Positions 8,693 through 17,080 of a DNA stretch of 64,000 bases are shown piece by piece. The position numbers were made by a program, and so were the translations under genes. Numbering within the stretch: position 1 is the first letter of the stretch; each line of letters starts with the position of its first letter. This stretch comes from Enterovibrio gelatinilyticus (lineage in GTDB: Bacteria > Pseudomonadota > Gammaproteobacteria > Enterobacterales > Vibrionaceae), in contig NZ_JAJUBC010000003.1 in NCBI RefSeq assembly GCF_028683095.1, forward strand, positions 124,001 through 188,000. The letters run 5' to 3'. The notes under the pieces are model-generated. The model was given only the letters and a program-made list of their open reading frames with translations, had not been told where the DNA came from and made no database searches.

Positions 8693-10369
8693 GTGATTTC
8701 AATAAAGAACATTATTTCAATATTGGTGATACAGATCCTCTCACTAACTCTATTCATCTCGTTTGTTTATGCCGAGACTGGCGACGGAGCAGAAAACCCC
8801 AATGATTGGCCGCAATACCACCGAACATCTAATGCTTGGAGATACAGTCCGTTAAAGCAAATTAATGTCGATAACATCCACAAACTAAAAGTTGCTTGGA
8901 TGCATCAACCTGGCGATATCGAACATGGATTGCAAGCAACCCCAATCGTTATTGATGGTGTGGCTTACTACATTGGACCAAACAACAACGTGTTTGCATT
9001 AGACGCGGATACGGGAAAAACGCGTTGGCATTATCAACCTGAACTTGATGATGTGGTGAACGAAGTGTTTTATGTGGCTGCGAGTCGAGGGGTGACCGTC
9101 GGGCATGGCAATGTCTATATCGGAACACTTGATGGTCGTTTTATCGCGCTCGACCAAGAAACCGGTAAGGAAAAATGGTCAACACAAATAACGGATCTTA
9201 GAAGTTGCTACGGCTGCTTATTCTCATCGCCACCACAACTTGCTGGTGACATCTTATATGGCGGTACCACGGGAGGGGATCAACCAACACAAGGAAAGAT
9301 ATTTGCGGTTAATGCCCTAACGGGAGAGAAAGCATGGACCTTTGAAATCCTTGATAAAGATAACCCAGAGAGTTGGCCCGGAGATTCAGGAGAAGTTGGT
9401 GGAAGCGGTGCATGGTTACCGGGTACCTACGATGAAAAATCAGATTCAATTTTTATCGGCACAGCCAATGCTGCTCCTGATTTCTATGGCGCAGAGCGTC
9501 AAGGGGACAACAAGCATAGCGCCAGTTTACTCTCGCTTGATCCGAAAACGGGTGAGATAAAATGGGCTTTGCAAGAGATCCCTCATGATGTTTGGGATTA
9601 CGACGCCACATATGAAGCCGTCAGCTTAAAACATAACGGCAAGGACGTTCTCGTACACCTAAATAAAAGTGGCTTTGTTTTTGTTATCGATAAGAAAACG
9701 GGCGAACTCGACAACGTATGGCCACTCGCGAGGAACATTAACTTCGCTGAAGGCATTAATCCAAAAACGGGTGAATTGATTGGGCGAATCGATATGCCTG
9801 AAGGGGAAGAAACCACGATTTGTCCTTACCTGCTCGGGGCAAGGAGTTGGAACCATGGCGCTTACAACCCAAAAACAGGCCTCTGGTACACCAATGCGAT
9901 GGAGGTGTGCAACATTGTTGTTCCTGCCCCTCAAGAACATGAAAACGTCGGAATGGCGGGGTTGTATCTTGGTGTGAGCAAGTTGGTCGCGGTTCCTCCC
10001 CCAGGTGGAGTGGCGTCAGCACGCTTAGATGCAAGAGATCCCATCACAGGCAAACTTAAGTGGAGTGTCGATTATCCCTTACCGGGACTGGCGAGCGTAC
10101 TTACCACGGGCGGTGATCTTGTTTTTAATGGCGATCCGAAAGGCGTGATACACGCATACAATGCGGAAAATGGCGACGAAGTTTGGAACTTTAATTCAGG
10201 TTCAGGGCTGCGAGGCGGCATCGTTAGCTATGCAGTAAATGGTAAGCAATATATTTTGGCATCCACTGGCTTTGGTTCTCACGCCCCTGGGTTTATGGCC
10301 AGTGCGTTTCCTGATGTTTCGGGTTTACCTGGCGGAGCGGTTTTAGTGGCCTTCACACTCGGTGATTAA
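8693..10369 (+). CDS. PQQ-dependent alcohol dehydrogenase with DYD (lanthanide-type) motif
   Basis: Protein of 558 residues with a Sec signal peptide (to about residue 27) and repeated beta-propeller 'DxxTGxxxW' tryptophan-docking motifs. It aligns by eye with methanol/ethanol quinoproteins: Trp241 (PQQ stacking), Asn259 (metal), and W301-D302-Y303-D304, where the second Asp marks lanthanide-binding enzymes. Differences from the classic family are marked. The vicinal Cys-Cys is replaced around residues 127-130. The metal-ligand Glu appears as Asp196. The PQQ-contacting Arg appears as Lys325. An extra Cys172-x2-Cys175 is present. It acts in the periplasm, passing electrons to the cytochrome encoded next. 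Start is GTG. Substrate unknown. Confidence 0.85.
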   Translation: MISIKNIISILVIQILSLTLFISFVYAETGDGAENPNDWPQYHRTSNAWRYSPLKQINVDNIHKLKVAWMHQPGDIEHGLQATPIVIDGVAYYIGPNNNVFALDADTGKTRWHYQPELDDVVNEVFYVAASRGVTVGHGNVYIGTLDGRFIALDQETGKEKWSTQITDLRSCYGCLFSSPPQLAGDILYGGTTGGDQPTQGKIFAVNALTGEKAWTFEILDKDNPESWPGDSGEVGGSGAWLPGTYDEKSDSIFIGTANAAPDFYGAERQGDNKHSASLLSLDPKTGEIKWALQEIPHDVWDYDATYEAVSLKHNGKDVLVHLNKSGFVFVIDKKTGELDNVWPLARNINFAEGINPKTGELIGRIDMPEGEETTICPYLLGARSWNHGAYNPKTGLWYTNAMEVCNIVVPAPQEHENVGMAGLYLGVSKLVAVPPPGGVASARLDARDPITGKLKWSVDYPLPGLASVLTTGGDLVFNGDPKGVIHAYNAENGDEVWNFNSGSGLRGGIVSYAVNGKQYILASTGFGSHAPGFMASAFPDVSGLPGGAVLVAFTLGD

Positions 10370-10455
10370 TAAAGCATATGAAGCAACCCTATTGCTCTCG
10401 TTTTATTGAACGCCAGTGAATGTTGTTCGTTTTAACCCAAAACTAGGAACTTGAA

Positions 10456-10866
10456 ATGCCATTGATAAAGAAACACTACGTTATATTTCTTTTGTTGATT
10501 GCGGGTGAATCGTATGCGGTAGCACCCCCGGCAAATACGGCCGAAAAGCCCGAAGTAAAGAGCAGTTCTTCTGAAGACATCAATGCAGTAAAAAAACGCG
10601 TTTTTGGAACAGAAAACCTATCAAAACAGAACGGGGAGAAACGCTTTAATCAATCCTGTGTTTATTGTCATGGGTATGAAGGGAGTGGCGGGAAAGCAAG
10701 GCCACTTCAGGGGCGAGATCTTGATGCAGACTACTTATTCAAGACTATCAGTAATGGTAAACGAAAGGGGGCATTGGTGATGCCGCCATGGAAGAAATCG
10801 TTATCCGTTGAGCAGCGTTGGGAGCTGGTTGTGTACATCTCCTCGTTGTCATCGTTAAAAAAATAG
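10456..10866 (+). CDS. Periplasmic monohaem cytochrome c (quinoprotein electron acceptor)
   Basis: Protein of 136 residues with an N-terminal signal peptide (ends near AVA at 21-23). It has one CVYCH haem-binding motif (Cys68, Cys71, His72) and a Met in VMPPW (Met109) as likely axial ligand. That is a class I cytochrome c of XoxG/cytochrome cL type by context. It probably takes electrons from the upstream quinoprotein and hands them to the oxidase chain. AGGAA precedes the ATG; it is 86 bp downstream of the dehydrogenase and 9 bp upstream of the binding protein gene, so one operon. Confidence 0.85.
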   Translation: MPLIKKHYVIFLLLIAGESYAVAPPANTAEKPEVKSSSSEDINAVKKRVFGTENLSKQNGEKRFNQSCVYCHGYEGSGGKARPLQGRDLDADYLFKTISNGKRKGALVMPPWKKSLSVEQRWELVVYISSLSSLKK

Positions 10867-10875
10867 GAGGAAGAA

Positions 10876-11634
10876 ATGCGATTTTTTTCAGTGGGTAACG
10901 TGTTGCCTTTCTTGTTCTTCTCGATATTCAATACGGAATTATTGGCTGGGGATATCGCACACATTGTGGATTCAAAGGAATTGGAGGTGTGTGCACACCC
11001 TGAAATGCCACCGTTTTCACTCAAAGGAAACCAACCTAAAGGATTCCAGATTGATATTTCCAACGCTCTCGCTGACCAATTAGATGTTTCAACTTCCATC
11101 GCTTGGATTATATCGAAAAGGCACGCCAAAAAGACCACCTGCGATCTTTACGCGGGTGTGGTTAAGAAGGTCGCTGAGCGCTCCAAATACATGAGAGTGA
11201 CTGAACCTTTTTATCACATGGAGTACTTCATCGTATCAAACCCTTCTGACAGCGCTATTTCAACCCTTGAAGACCTAACTAACCGAACGGTTGCCGTATC
11301 GAGTGGAAGTGTCGCATCCCATGCACTGAGACAGCATTCGATTGGTATTGCGACACGGTTTGTCGATGAACAATCGCGTCTAGAGGCTTTGGTTCTAGGT
11401 GAAGTGGATGCCGCGGTTGTCTCTAATTTATCGGCATCTTGGTTTCAGAAAAGGAAGGGTATAAAACTGGCGACGGTAGATGCTGAAAATGTGCTTAATG
11501 TAGAACTCAACCATGGTTATGCATTGGGACTTCGGCGCGCAGATGAGTTAACCCTGCAACGGTTCAACGCGTTAATCGTATCTATGAAAAAGGATGGGAC
11601 GCTAGACAAGCTGTTGGCGAAATATGGGCAATGA
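10876..11634 (+). CDS. XoxJ/MoxJ-like periplasmic solute-binding protein (SBP family 3)
   Basis: Protein of 252 residues: a signal peptide, then a family-3 binding-protein fold (LEVCAHPEMPPFSLK; GFQIDISNALADQL; LTNRTVAVSSGSVASHAL; EALVLGEVDAAVVSN; C-terminal FNALIVSMKKDGTLDKLLAKY). Its position after a quinoprotein and cytochrome mirrors xoxFGJ/moxFJG clusters, where the J protein is thought to help mature or deliver cofactor to the dehydrogenase. No ABC permease genes are adjacent, which argues against ordinary nutrient import. AGGAGGAAG precedes the ATG. Confidence 0.8.
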   Translation: MRFFSVGNVLPFLFFSIFNTELLAGDIAHIVDSKELEVCAHPEMPPFSLKGNQPKGFQIDISNALADQLDVSTSIAWIISKRHAKKTTCDLYAGVVKKVAERSKYMRVTEPFYHMEYFIVSNPSDSAISTLEDLTNRTVAVSSGSVASHALRQHSIGIATRFVDEQSRLEALVLGEVDAAVVSNLSASWFQKRKGIKLATVDAENVLNVELNHGYALGLRRADELTLQRFNALIVSMKKDGTLDKLLAKYGQ

Positions 11635-11809
11635 GCAGCTAGCACGAGACAGCAATTAAGATTCGCAGTAGATTAGGTTCGCAATAGAAGAGGGATAAAG
11701 ATTCTTCTCACCATGATCGTTACGCGTCATTGCACATTGTTACGCGGGATTGTGGGGGAAGGGTCGTCATTCGCATGTTGAAGTGTCTGACATGAGACGG
11801 CGACATCTG

Positions 11810-13753
11810 CTATTCATCTTCAGCGAGTAATAAATCATATTTCTTTAGCTTTCTGTGCAACGTGGAACGGCTGACATTCATTGCTTTCGCCGCTCGCGTC
11901 ACTATCCATCGGTTTTCTTCAAGGATCTTCATTATGTGCTCTTTTTCAAGAGATTCATCCGCGGACAAAGCAGGATCAACAGAAAGCACATGATTGTTGG
12001 GCGCTGTAGTATTTTCGTTACTTGAGGGTGCTGATGGCATAACCTCTTCTGGGAGATCGCCCAAATCAATTTCTTTTCCATCACACATACAAATCGCAAA
12101 CTGTAGCACGTTCTTTAACTGTCTAATGTTTCCAGGCCAACGGTAAGATTCAAGTCTAGCAAGGGCTCTTTTACTGACCGTATATGGCGATTCAATACCT
12201 TCATCGTCACACAACTTTTTGAGGATTCGGTCAATGATATCGCTTTGATCCATCCTGTTGCGTAGCGCTGGAAGCTTAATATTCACACCACTGATGCGGT
12301 AATATAAGTCTTCTCTGAACTCGCCGTTTTTTACAAGCTCTTTGAGGTTTCTGTGTGTTGCACATATAACATGAAGGTTAACCTTGATTGGTTCAATTTG
12401 GCCCAGTGGCGTGATTTCATTTTCAGCAATCACTCTGAGTAATCGTGCCTGAAGCGCCAATGGCATATCCCCGATCTCATCAAGGAAAATTGTTCCTCCA
12501 TCACTGGCGAGAATCTTGCCCATTTTTCCGCCTTTCAGCCCACCAGTGAATGTGCCCGAAGAATATCCAAAGAGTTCACTTTCTATCAGGGATTCAGGAA
12601 TAGAGGCGCAGTTTAAAGTAACAAAGGGTTTGTTCTTGCGATCACTGCTTTCATGAATCGCTTGAGCCCATACCTCCTTGCCTGTGCCCGTCTCTCCTTG
12701 AAGTAAAATGTTGATACTGCGGTTAACGGTTCTTAAACAGATCGCAGCCTGCTGGATCAGCGTTTGATCAGGCCCGGCAATGTTCATGATGGGTGAGTTA
12801 GCGTCGGTAGGTTTTAACCTTGACGGTGCTCGCTTAGCAGAAAATAAACGTTCAACCGCGGGGGAAACAACGCGTGCCACCCAAAGGGGGGCTTGATGGT
12901 GCGTCGAAGGTGCCGGTATGGACGCACCGCGTGCGGATGAAACGCTATCAAGACTGATACCGAATAGGTGCTCAAACGACTGGCCAATCACTTCTTCTCG
13001 TTTTCTTACCCCCATCATTGTGAGCGACGGTGTTGTCGCCGCCAATATAATACCCGATGTATTAATCGCGACGAAACAGGTGGTGTCTAGATCGTTTGAA
13101 ATGGCGCTTGAAGAGAGTGCAACTAAGTAGTGTTGGTCATACTGCTTCCTGAAAAGAAGCGCTTCTATTTTATTGGCTGTTTCACACACCAAATTAAGGG
13201 CAAACCCCTGAACCTCTTTGTTCCCCCGAGCGAAAGAGGACACATCAAGAACACCGAAAATGCTGCCGTCAGGGGCTATCAAAGGGGCTGCTGAGCACGT
13301 CAAATGTTTCAGTGGATGCCCAAAGTGCTCTTCAGCAAATACCGTTAACGATTTTTGGGTTTCTAAACACGTGCCGACACCATTTGTACCGACCAGTGAC
13401 TCACTCCACACCGAACCATGTTGGAGGCACTCCGTTGATAATTCTCGCGAGACATCAGAATCAATATATCGATCGATTACCACGCCTTGAGCATTAGTGA
13501 CGAGAATGCAGTAACCCGAATCTAGCGCAGTATGGCGAAGGTTATTTAACAGTGGAATCGAATCAACCAGCATTTCATCAAACCGTTCTTTGTCTTCTTT
13601 AATTTCAGGTTTGCTTAGCCTTTCAACGCTTGGGATATGGGAAGGGTCAAGTTTGTAGAGTTGTTTACATCGCTGCCAAGAGCTGCTGATCGGGGAGATT
13701 ATCGTCGGCACATGTTGGGATATCTCTTTGTTTTGTTGAGGATAACTACTCAT
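11810..13753 (-). CDS. AcoR-like sigma-54-dependent transcriptional activator
   Basis: Protein of 647 residues. The N-terminal region has the AcoR-type GAF sensory domain (WSESLVGTNGVGTCLETQ ... GHPLKHLTCSAAPLIAPDGS), then a PAS-like segment. The central AAA+ domain has Walker A GETGTGKE, a GTFTGG loop in place of the usual GAFTGA, Walker B GGTIFLDEIGDMPL, and an arginine-finger region. The C-terminus has a Fis-type helix-turn-helix (RAAKAMNVSRSTLHRKLKKY). AcoR proteins respond to acetoin or related carbonyl compounds. It is divergent from the E1-alpha operon and flanked by the quinoprotein operon, so it is the likely activator of all three sigma-54 promoters here. AAAGGACGGG precedes the ATG. 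Confidence 0.9.
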   Translation of the reverse strand: MSSYPQQNKEISQHVPTIISPISSSWQRCKQLYKLDPSHIPSVERLSKPEIKEDKERFDEMLVDSIPLLNNLRHTALDSGYCILVTNAQGVVIDRYIDSDVSRELSTECLQHGSVWSESLVGTNGVGTCLETQKSLTVFAEEHFGHPLKHLTCSAAPLIAPDGSIFGVLDVSSFARGNKEVQGFALNLVCETANKIEALLFRKQYDQHYLVALSSSAISNDLDTTCFVAINTSGIILAATTPSLTMMGVRKREEVIGQSFEHLFGISLDSVSSARGASIPAPSTHHQAPLWVARVVSPAVERLFSAKRAPSRLKPTDANSPIMNIAGPDQTLIQQAAICLRTVNRSINILLQGETGTGKEVWAQAIHESSDRKNKPFVTLNCASIPESLIESELFGYSSGTFTGGLKGGKMGKILASDGGTIFLDEIGDMPLALQARLLRVIAENEITPLGQIEPIKVNLHVICATHRNLKELVKNGEFREDLYYRISGVNIKLPALRNRMDQSDIIDRILKKLCDDEGIESPYTVSKRALARLESYRWPGNIRQLKNVLQFAICMCDGKEIDLGDLPEEVMPSAPSSNENTTAPNNHVLSVDPALSADESLEKEHIMKILEENRWIVTRAAKAMNVSRSTLHRKLKKYDLLLAEDE

Positions 13754-13884
13754 ATACCCGTCCTTTACGTATATAAATTGACCCGTATCGCTACTACATT
13801 TAATAGCGATCTCAACGGATATATCAAGTGACAGACAATACTTTTTTCAAGATTTCGCAACATTAATATCGCCCACGTAACTGA

Positions 13885-13923
13885 TGCTACACACTGTCAC
13901 ATCTGTTGAATCACACTGTTTCA
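13885..13923 (+). promoter_or_regulatory. Paired 17-bp palindromic operators upstream of dehydrogenase operon
   Basis: TGCTACA-CAC-TGTCACA (13885-13901) and TGAATCA-CAC-TGTTTCA (13907-13923). Centres are 22 bp apart, identical spacing to the pair at 8539. The second site ends 62 bp before the -24 GG. Placed in the divergent regulator/E1-alpha intergenic region, they could also mediate autoregulation. Confidence 0.7.
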
Positions 13924-13983
13924 AATCTTCTTAAATCCCCCTGTCAGAAAATAAAAAATCATATAAATCAACGAAATAAAAAC

Positions 13984-13999
13984 TGGCCTAAAACTTGCC
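13984..13999 (+). promoter_or_regulatory. Sigma-54 (-24/-12) promoter of E1-alpha operon
   Basis: TGGCCTAAAACTTGCC matches TGGC-N7-TTGC, with GG at 13985 and GC at 13997. The transcript would start near 14010, giving a ~65-base leader before the ATG at 14075 (preceded by GGAG). Confidence 0.85.
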
Positions 14000-14074
14000 A
14001 TATCTAGCCATGACCAAATCACACGATCTCATCGATCGCAACGTGAATGCTGTTATCACTAACGGAGAAGTTTT

Positions 14075-15061
14075 ATGACACCAAGCAAAGAGCAACAAAT
14101 CTGGATGTATGAACACATGCTTGTTAGCCGCTATTTTGAAGAACGCATTGAAGCGATATACATGGAAGGAAAATCCCCTGCGTTCAATATGGCAAATGGC
14201 CCCATTCCTGGGGAAATGCATCTTTCTAATGGGCAAGAGCCTTGCGCTGTCGGTGTCTGCGCCCATCTTCAAAAAGAAGATATCGTCACATCAACACACA
14301 GGCCTCATCACGTTGCGATAGCCAAGGGTGTGGACTTGGACAAAATGACCGCTGAGATTTTTGGTAAGAAAACAGGCCTCAGTGGCGGCAGAGGTGGGCA
14401 CATGCACATCTTCGATGAGGCAGTCAATTTTTCGTGCTCCGGCATCATAGCGGAAGGCATGGGGCCAGCAGTAGGGGCGGCGCTTTCCCGTCAGTTACAA
14501 AATAAGGCTGGTGTTGCCGTTTCCTATCTTGGCGAAGGTGCGGTGAATCAAGGCGCATTTCATGAAGCGCTGAACCTTGCCTCCGTTTGGCGATTGCCCG
14601 TCATCTTCATCATTGAAGACAACGCTTGGGGTATTTCTGTCTCGAAAAGCGATTCAACTGCCGTCACGCATAACGACGTAAGAGCTGCCGCCTACGGCAT
14701 GCCTGGCTATCGCGTTTCGGACAATGATCCTAATGCAATTTTCTCTGCCGCTGGCGCAGCCATTGAAAATGCGCGTAACGGAGGAGGACCTTCATTAATC
14801 GAAATTGAAACCTATCGACTTGCTGGTCACTTCATGGGCGATGCTGAGGACTATCGTCCTAGTGGAGAGAAAGAAGCACTGATCGCCAAAGATCCAATTC
14901 CTAAGATGAAAACCCAATTAGTGGGTGCATTCAATTGGACGCGCAGTGAAGACGATGCACTGATTGCGAAAACACAGGCGCGTGTGGATAAAGCCATTCA
15001 GTTTGCCCGTGACAGCGAATATCCAAACCCAGCAGAGGCGATGGATAAGGTATTTGTCTAA
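14075..15061 (+). CDS. Thiamine-diphosphate dehydrogenase E1 component, alpha subunit (AcoA-like)
   Basis: Protein of 328 residues with the E1-alpha fold: STHRPHHVAIAKG, GLSGGRGGHMHIFDE, and the ThDP/Mg motif GEGAVNQGAFHEALNLASVW with EDNAWGISVS. AcoA and 2-oxoacid E1-alpha proteins have this layout and length. With the beta subunit it would decarboxylate a 2-oxoacid or cleave acetoin, passing an acyl group to lipoyl. The AcoR-like regulator next door favours acetoin or a related hydroxyketone, but substrate is an inference. First gene of a long operon. Confidence 0.88.
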   Translation: MTPSKEQQIWMYEHMLVSRYFEERIEAIYMEGKSPAFNMANGPIPGEMHLSNGQEPCAVGVCAHLQKEDIVTSTHRPHHVAIAKGVDLDKMTAEIFGKKTGLSGGRGGHMHIFDEAVNFSCSGIIAEGMGPAVGAALSRQLQNKAGVAVSYLGEGAVNQGAFHEALNLASVWRLPVIFIIEDNAWGISVSKSDSTAVTHNDVRAAAYGMPGYRVSDNDPNAIFSAAGAAIENARNGGGPSLIEIETYRLAGHFMGDAEDYRPSGEKEALIAKDPIPKMKTQLVGAFNWTRSEDDALIAKTQARVDKAIQFARDSEYPNPAEAMDKVFV

Positions 15062-15115
15062 TCAACACAAGGTGTTTGCCGTATTCGCGACAACGAAAAA
15101 ATAAAGGAGCTTTAA

Positions 15116-16138
15116 ATGAGCGAAGTAAAACAGAAAGAACGGAAGCTGACGATCGCACGCGCAATGGCAGAAGGTATTGCGCAAGAGATGCGCATTGATG
15201 AACGTGTGTTTGTGATGGGCGAAGACATTGGTCGCTTAGGCGGGGTGTTTGGCAATACACGTGGCTTGTTTGACGAGTTTGGGTCAACGCGTATCCGTGA
15301 TACGCCGATTTCAGAAACGGCATTTGTTGGTGCGGGTGTGGGTGCTGCATCTGATGGCATGCGCCCGATTGTCGAATTGATGTTCGTTGATTTCTTCGGT
15401 GTGTGCATGGATGCGATCTACAACTTGATGGCAAAGAATACCTATTTCTCGGGCGGTAACATTCCAGTGCCTATGGTGTTGATGACATCGACTGGGGGTG
15501 GTTATAGCGATGGCGGTCAACACTCGCAATGCTTACACGGAACATTCGCCCACTTACCGGGAATGAAAGTAGTTGCACCGTCGAATGCTTATGACGCAAA
15601 AGGGCTCATGATTGCGGCGATTCGAGATCAAAATCCGGTTGTATTTATGTTCCATAAATCTTTACAGGGGATGGGTTGGTTAGGCACTGAGCCAGCAGCC
15701 ATCGTCCATGTGCCAGAAGAGGATTACGTCGTCGAGATAGGCAAAGCCAATGTCGTCAAAGAGGGCACGGATCTCACCATCGTTGGTATTACCTCTGGTG
15801 TTCATCACGGCTTAAAAGCCGCTGAACTGCTTGCAGCGGAAGGGGTGAGCGCGGAAGTCGTTGACCTGCGCTCTCTGGTACCACTGGACAGAGATACTGT
15901 TCTTGCATCGGTAGCAAAAACCGGACGACTTATCGTGGTCGATGAGGACTATCACAGCTACGGCATGTCCGGTGAGATCATCGCTTCTGTGGCGGAAAGT
16001 GGCGTTCAAATGAAGGCGAGCCCACAGCGTGTCGCCTACCCAGATATTCCTATTCCTTTCTCGAGACCCATGGAGCAGTGGGCTTTGCCAAACGCAGACA
16101 AGATCATTAGCGCATACAAAAAGATGAGGGATAAATAA
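15116..16138 (+). CDS. Thiamine-diphosphate dehydrogenase E1 component, beta subunit (AcoB-like)
   Basis: Protein of 340 residues matching E1-beta transketolase-like subunits: MGEDIGRLGGVFGNTRGL, RIRDTPISETAFVGAGVGAA, a GGYSDGGQHSQ loop, HLPGMKVVAPSNAYDAKGL, and the C-terminal transketolase domain (VVDLRSLVPLDRDTV; RLIVVDEDYHSYGMSGEI). It completes the heterotetrameric E1 with the alpha subunit. AAAGGAGC precedes the ATG, and its stop overlaps the lipoyl protein start as TAATG. Confidence 0.9.
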   Translation: MSEVKQKERKLTIARAMAEGIAQEMRIDERVFVMGEDIGRLGGVFGNTRGLFDEFGSTRIRDTPISETAFVGAGVGAASDGMRPIVELMFVDFFGVCMDAIYNLMAKNTYFSGGNIPVPMVLMTSTGGGYSDGGQHSQCLHGTFAHLPGMKVVAPSNAYDAKGLMIAAIRDQNPVVFMFHKSLQGMGWLGTEPAAIVHVPEEDYVVEIGKANVVKEGTDLTIVGITSGVHHGLKAAELLAAEGVSAEVVDLRSLVPLDRDTVLASVAKTGRLIVVDEDYHSYGMSGEIIASVAESGVQMKASPQRVAYPDIPIPFSRPMEQWALPNADKIISAYKKMRDK

Positions 16139-16377
16139 TGAATACGGAAATCATTATCGCAGCAGATTTATGGGAAGAAGAAGATGAAGGCGTCATGACT
16201 ACATGGTTTGTGAGCAATGGAGCAAACGTAGAAAAGGACGATGTTATAGCGGAAGTGATGGTTCAGAAAATCCAACATGAAATCCACTCGCCGTCTTCTG
16301 GGGTGCTAGAGATCCTCAAATTGGCCGATGAAACGGTCAGCAAGGGCGACAAGATTGGTTTGATATCAGGGGTTTGA
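16138..16377 (+). CDS. Stand-alone lipoyl-domain carrier protein
   Basis: Protein of only 79 residues, one biotin/lipoyl attachment domain and nothing else. Residues VMTTWFVSNGANVEKDDVI and VMVQKIQHEIHSPSSG show the hammerhead fold, with the Lys of VQKIQ at the position normally lipoylated (canonical ETDKA turn). In most complexes this domain is fused to the E2 catalytic core; here the following gene encodes the core separately. It probably carries acyl and reducing groups from E1 to E2. Confidence 0.88.
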   Translation: MNTEIIIAADLWEEEDEGVMTTWFVSNGANVEKDDVIAEVMVQKIQHEIHSPSSGVLEILKLADETVSKGDKIGLISGV

Positions 16378-16381
16378 TGAT

Positions 16382-17080
16382 ATGAGTGATAACGTTATCG
16401 CCCTAAAAGGGATGCGCGGCATGATTGCGGACAACATGCGCCGTAGCTTAGATGAGGCAGCGCAGCTTACTCACCATGCTAGTTGTGACGTTACTGACCT
16501 ACTTGCTTACAAGGCGTTATTGAGCGACGAAGGGATAAACGTCTCTGTTGAAGACTTGCTGTGTGATTGCGTTGTGGGTGTGTTGAAAAAACACCCAGAA
16601 ATGAATGGCCGGGTTGAGGGGCAAGAGATTGTATTGAGCAGTGCGATTCATTTGAGCGTTGCCATAGCGCTTCCAGGCAACTTGCTGGTCGCGCCAACCA
16701 TCTTTGACGCACAAACCCTGTCGCTTCAGGAAAAAAGGGAAGCACGCAAAGCGTTAATCACAAAAGCGAGAAAGGGAAAACTCTCAATAGCAGAAATGAC
16801 GAAAGGGACATTCACGGTGAGCAACCTTGGCTTATCTCGCGTCCAGTATTTCACTCCGATTATCAACATTCCGCAAATCGCGATATTGGGCATTGGTCAG
16901 ACGGTGAAACGAAATGAGATCAACGAACAAGGTGACGTTGAAACACGTTCAATTCTAGGGTTATCACTGACGTTTGATCATCGTGCGGTGGATGGTGGGC
17001 CTGCAGCGGAATTTCTAACGTCGCTGTGTGAGCATATCGAGCAGGGGTCGGGATGTCTTTCTCATCAGACGTATCACTGA
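16382..17080 (+). CDS. E2 acyltransferase catalytic domain protein without lipoyl domain
   Basis: Protein of 232 residues corresponding to the 2-oxoacid dehydrogenase acyltransferase catalytic domain alone: LKGMRGMIADNMRRSLDEAA at the N-terminus, KGTFTVSNLGLSRVQYFTPI, and the active-site motif LTFDHRAVDGGPAAEF (His and Asp-Gly of HxxxDG). No lipoyl domain or E3-binding domain precedes it. It would transfer the acyl group from the neighbouring lipoyl protein to CoA. No E3 (dihydrolipoyl dehydrogenase) gene is in this operon, so a housekeeping E3 must be shared. Four bases follow the lipoyl gene. Confidence 0.88.
   Translation: MSDNVIALKGMRGMIADNMRRSLDEAAQLTHHASCDVTDLLAYKALLSDEGINVSVEDLLCDCVVGVLKKHPEMNGRVEGQEIVLSSAIHLSVAIALPGNLLVAPTIFDAQTLSLQEKREARKALITKARKGKLSIAEMTKGTFTVSNLGLSRVQYFTPIINIPQIAILGIGQTVKRNEINEQGDVETRSILGLSLTFDHRAVDGGPAAEFLTSLCEHIEQGSGCLSHQTYH

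Noticed and set aside
11810-13753. Acetoin as the definite inducer
   Set aside because: AcoR similarity suggests it, but the quinoprotein and GMC partners do not belong to known acetoin pathways, so the inducer is left open.
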